A DNA stretch of 64,000 bases, from positions 1-64,000 of the forward strand of contig JAAYAG010000087.1 of NCBI GenBank assembly GCA_012719495.1. The letters are read 5' to 3'. Of the stretch, positions 61,673 to 64,000 are shown piece after piece; position 1 is the stretch's first letter, and each line of letters begins with the position of its first letter. The notes under the pieces were generated by a model, which was given only the letters and a program-made list of their open reading frames with translations, was not told the DNA's origin and ran no database searches. The DNA comes from Bacteroidales bacterium. Lineage in GTDB: Bacteria > Bacteroidota > Bacteroidia > Bacteroidales > Prolixibacteraceae. The position numbers and the translations under genes were made by a program.

Positions 61673-61711
61673 TGTAAAAGAATTTTACAGTGGTTGTCTA
61701 ATTTATTTACA
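61673..61711 (+). promoter_or_regulatory. Paired activator boxes upstream of tolC
   Basis: 61673-61689 (TGTA-N9-TACA, with a near-palindrome TGTAAAA/TTTTACA) and 61695-61711 (TGTC-N9-TACA), 22 nt apart. The pair sits at exactly the same offset from the -24 GG (62 nt from the centre of the proximal box) as the pair before the ATPase gene. It lies in the shared divergent region with the regulator gene, so it could also affect the regulator's own promoter. Confidence 0.6.
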
Positions 61712-61762
61712 CACCTAATTCAAGTTTCATCATAAAGCGTTTATTTAAAGATTATTGCAATT

Positions 61763-61780
61763 TTGGCACATCCTTGGCTA
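61763..61780 (+). promoter_or_regulatory. Candidate sigma-54 promoter of tolC
   Basis: TTGGCACATCCTTGGCTA: -24 element TTGGCAC with GG at 61765-61766 and -12 element TGGC with GC at 61777-61778, 12 nt from GG to GC as required. The expected start near 61790 lies after the GTG at 61784 and 15 nt before the ATG at 61805, which decides the tolC start codon. Confidence 0.7.
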
Positions 61781-61804
61781 TGAGTGGGGAAATTGAAAAT
61801 TGAA

Positions 61805-63136
61805 ATGAAGCACATTGGATTAATTATAGCAGTTTTTGTCATTTTTTTGAAAACAGGCCACGCGCAAGAAACATGGACGCTGGAGCGGTGCATCGAACAT
61901 GCCTTGCAGCAAAACATCGACCTAAAAATTCAACAAAACCTGAACGAAAAAGCGGCTTACAATCGCCAGCAAAGTCAATGGGAATTGTTACCATCGGTGA
62001 ACGGTTGGGGAAGTTCGAGCTTCGATTTTCGCCGTTCAACCAACCAAAACAACCAAATTACGTCGGGCACCACTTATAATATGAGCTACGGCATTTCGGC
62101 CTCAATGAATTTGTTTTCAGGCTTTACGGCCATGAATTCTATTGCGGCCAGCAGGTTCAACGAATTGGCCGTTCGCGAAAGCTCAAAAATGGCCGAAAAC
62201 ACGCTCATCACTTCTGTTACAGAACTCTTTTCGCAAGTGCTTTTTCAGAAAAACCTTGTTGACATAGCCCGAGAACAATTAGAAATCAGCCAGTACGAAG
62301 CCCGCCGAATTGCAGCTACCATTGCTGCCGGACAGTTAGAACCTGTTGCACAGCACGAAATTGATGCCAGCGTGTCGGGAAACCAATTGCAACTGAAACG
62401 TGCCGAAAGCGAGCTCCAATTACTGAAACTCAAACTGGCCCAGCTTATTGAATTGCCTGAAAACACAAACTTTAATCTTGAATCAGAATCATTCGAAACA
62501 GCTCAACCGGCAACTTACCCTTCCGAAATTTCGGAGGTTTACCTAAAAGCCAGCACCCACTACCCTTCCATCCTCGAGCGCGAATATCAATTGGATTATT
62601 ATCGCAAGGCCTTGCATATTGCCAAGGGAAATATGGCACCAAACCTTTCGCTCAATGGAAGTTACGGTTCCAATTTCTTTTCGACCGACACCTTGGCCAA
62701 TGGGAAACAAACCCCCGCAAGGCAACAATTCAACAATTACTTGAATCCGTCTGTGGGTCTGTCGTTAAGCATCCCCATTTTCAACGGACGCTCCAGAAAT
62801 TTTCAGGTGAAACGCAGCCGGATTGACTTCGAAAATGCAGCCTTCACCCTTGAAAGCGAAAAGAAAAAAATACGCCGCGAAATAGAAGAAGCATTGTTGC
62901 GCCTCGAAAACCTGAAACTGGAATACGAATCGGCCAGCGACCATTTGCACTTTGTCGAAAAATCGTTCGAAACTTACCGCGAGAAATTCCGGTTGGGACT
63001 TATTTCGACCACCGATTTCATGACTGCTCAAAACCAGCTGGCTGTAGCAAAATCGGACCAAACCCTCGCCAAATACAGTTGGATTGTGCAAAGGGAAACG
63101 ATAAAGTTGTATGAAGGAAATGCATTAAATAGATGA
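61805..63136 (+). CDS. TolC-family outer-membrane channel
   Basis: 443 aa from ATG 61805, chosen because the sigma-54 start site falls after the upstream GTG at 61784. Signal peptide (MKHIGLIIAVFVIFLKTGHA), then the TolC repeat organisation: WTLERCIEHALQQNIDLKIQQ at the N-terminus and its partner EYQLDYYRKALHIAKGNMAPNLSLNGSYG in the second half, with long coiled-coil helices (ESELQLLKLKLAQL; KKKIRREIEEALLRLENLKLE). Forms a trimeric exit duct for tripartite efflux. The HlyD-type adaptor gene follows after 74 nt, so both are expected from the same sigma-54 promoter. Confidence 0.9.
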   Translation: MKHIGLIIAVFVIFLKTGHAQETWTLERCIEHALQQNIDLKIQQNLNEKAAYNRQQSQWELLPSVNGWGSSSFDFRRSTNQNNQITSGTTYNMSYGISASMNLFSGFTAMNSIAASRFNELAVRESSKMAENTLITSVTELFSQVLFQKNLVDIAREQLEISQYEARRIAATIAAGQLEPVAQHEIDASVSGNQLQLKRAESELQLLKLKLAQLIELPENTNFNLESESFETAQPATYPSEISEVYLKASTHYPSILEREYQLDYYRKALHIAKGNMAPNLSLNGSYGSNFFSTDTLANGKQTPARQQFNNYLNPSVGLSLSIPIFNGRSRNFQVKRSRIDFENAAFTLESEKKKIRREIEEALLRLENLKLEYESASDHLHFVEKSFETYREKFRLGLISTTDFMTAQNQLAVAKSDQTLAKYSWIVQRETIKLYEGNALNR

Positions 63137-63210
63137 AAAACTGAAAGAAGGAAAATAAGTGAATAATTTAAATAGAAAATTATAAATAATAAATAGAAAA
63201 TCATCTTGCC

Positions 63211-64000
63211 ATGGGAATGGATCGAAAAATAGAAAAGAAAAAAGGAATCAGGCCAAAACACGTGATTTATACCGTGACCGGAATTGCAGTAGTAGCCCTG
63301 CTGGTGTATTTGATAAAAACAGCCGGAACTTCAACATTTAGAGCTGATAAGGAAAAAATAACCATTTCGGCGGTTGAAGCCGGAAGTTTCAAGGACTACA
63401 TTTCCATTATCGGAACTGTTGCCCCCATGACCACCATCTATCTCGATGTGGAAGAAGGTGGAAAAGTAACCGAAAAGGTAATTGAAGAAGGAGAATTGGT
63501 TAAAAAAGGTGATGTGATCATACGTATGGTCAACAACGACCTAAACCTTCAAATTTTGAATACCGAATCGCAATTGGCCTACCAAAGCAACGAACTTCGC
63601 AATACGCTCATTGGCATGGAACAACAAAAAATAAGCAACAAACAACAACTGTTGAACATTGACTACGAGTTGATTCGATTGAAGCGGAACTACGAACAAA
63701 ACAAGGAGTTATTCGATAAAGGATTCATTTCAAAAGAAAACTATCTGATATCAAAGGACAACTTTGAACTGGCACAGCGCGATCGCGAACTACGCTATGA
63801 GCGGATGGTTCAAGATTCGATTTTCCGCGAAAATCAAAAAGCACAAATGAACAACAGTTTGCGCAACATGCAGCAAAACCTGGCCATGGTTCGCCAGCGT
63901 TTGGAAGACCTTAACGTGAAAGCCCCTGCTGACGGACAGTTAGGAACACTCGACATAGAAATCGGACAGTCCATCAGCCGCGGACAACGCATTGGCCAGC
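63211..64000 (+). CDS. HlyD/MacA-type periplasmic adaptor (partial, runs off the window)
   Basis: ATG at 63211; 263 codons are present and the frame is open at the window end. Basic N-terminus, one membrane anchor (about 20-40: VIYTVTGIAVVALLVYLIK), a barrel-sandwich first half (SIIGTVAPMTTIYLDVEEGGKV, EEGELVKKGDVIIRM), a long coiled-coil hairpin (about 110-235: NTESQLAYQSNELRN ... RNMQQNLAMVRQRL) and the returning lipoyl half (LNVKAPADGQLGTLDIEIGQS). Expected to bridge the permeases to the TolC-type channel. The start is set by the anchor; the C-terminal membrane-proximal domain is outside the window. Confidence 0.9.
   Translation, partial: MGMDRKIEKKKGIRPKHVIYTVTGIAVVALLVYLIKTAGTSTFRADKEKITISAVEAGSFKDYISIIGTVAPMTTIYLDVEEGGKVTEKVIEEGELVKKGDVIIRMVNNDLNLQILNTESQLAYQSNELRNTLIGMEQQKISNKQQLLNIDYELIRLKRNYEQNKELFDKGFISKENYLISKDNFELAQRDRELRYERMVQDSIFRENQKAQMNNSLRNMQQNLAMVRQRLEDLNVKAPADGQLGTLDIEIGQSISRGQRIGQ

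Overview
The window comes from a member of the Bacteroidota, probably a free-living or gut-associated Bacteroidia (an inference; no rRNA is present). Evidence: outer-membrane TonB-dependent receptors with N-terminal carboxypeptidase-D-like domains next to DUF4249 lipoproteins, many short lipoboxes, large PAS-rich histidine kinases, DUF4143 ATPases, 8-TM FtsX/MacB-type permeases ending in NPVE(S/A)LRYE, TAnnTTTG-like promoter boxes and no Shine-Dalgarno pattern. No rRNA, tRNA, CRISPR array, phage or complete insertion sequence was seen.

Layout. 1-8.1 kb: two histidine kinases converging with overlapping stop codons, an acyl-CoA ligase with a clear terminator, and a small zinc-ribbon protein. 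8.1-24.6 kb (minus strand): two parallel loci built as promoter/leader repeat, large unknown lipoprotein, hairpin, small beta-barrel protein(s), TonB-dependent receptor(s) plus DUF4249 lipoprotein(s). There are three receptors and three DUF4249 proteins in all. A ~370-bp repeat lies immediately upstream of both large lipoprotein genes. Its promoter-distal part, which contains an 8-9 nt C/G homopolymer, occurs a third time before a tandem pair of small lipoproteins. 24.7-35.8 kb: a TPR protein, an S41 protease and ruvC in one run, then ppnP, a lipoprotein beta-mannosidase, a secreted endonuclease/exonuclease/phosphatase-fold protein overlapping a beta-helix lipoprotein, and an AAA/DUF4143 ATPase.

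35.9-64 kb: one export locus. A single ABC ATPase gene is followed by nine consecutive ~780-aa permease genes on the plus strand. The ninth carries an in-frame amber codon. After these come, on the minus strand, an NtrC-type response regulator and its NtrB-like sensor kinase, and divergently a TolC-type outer-membrane channel and an HlyD/MacA-type adaptor that runs off the window. The ATPase and tolC promoters look like sigma-54 (-24/-12) promoters and align without a gap over about 100 nt. Each has two 17-nt upstream boxes of the form nGTn-N9-TACA, 22 nt apart, at exactly the same distance from the -24 GG. The simplest model is that the kinase/regulator pair activates both promoters and so co-expresses an ATPase, a set of alternative permeases, adaptor and channel as a tripartite efflux or envelope-stress system. 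Six of the permeases share nearly identical C-terminal tails on otherwise divergent bodies, which suggests gene conversion or tail exchange.
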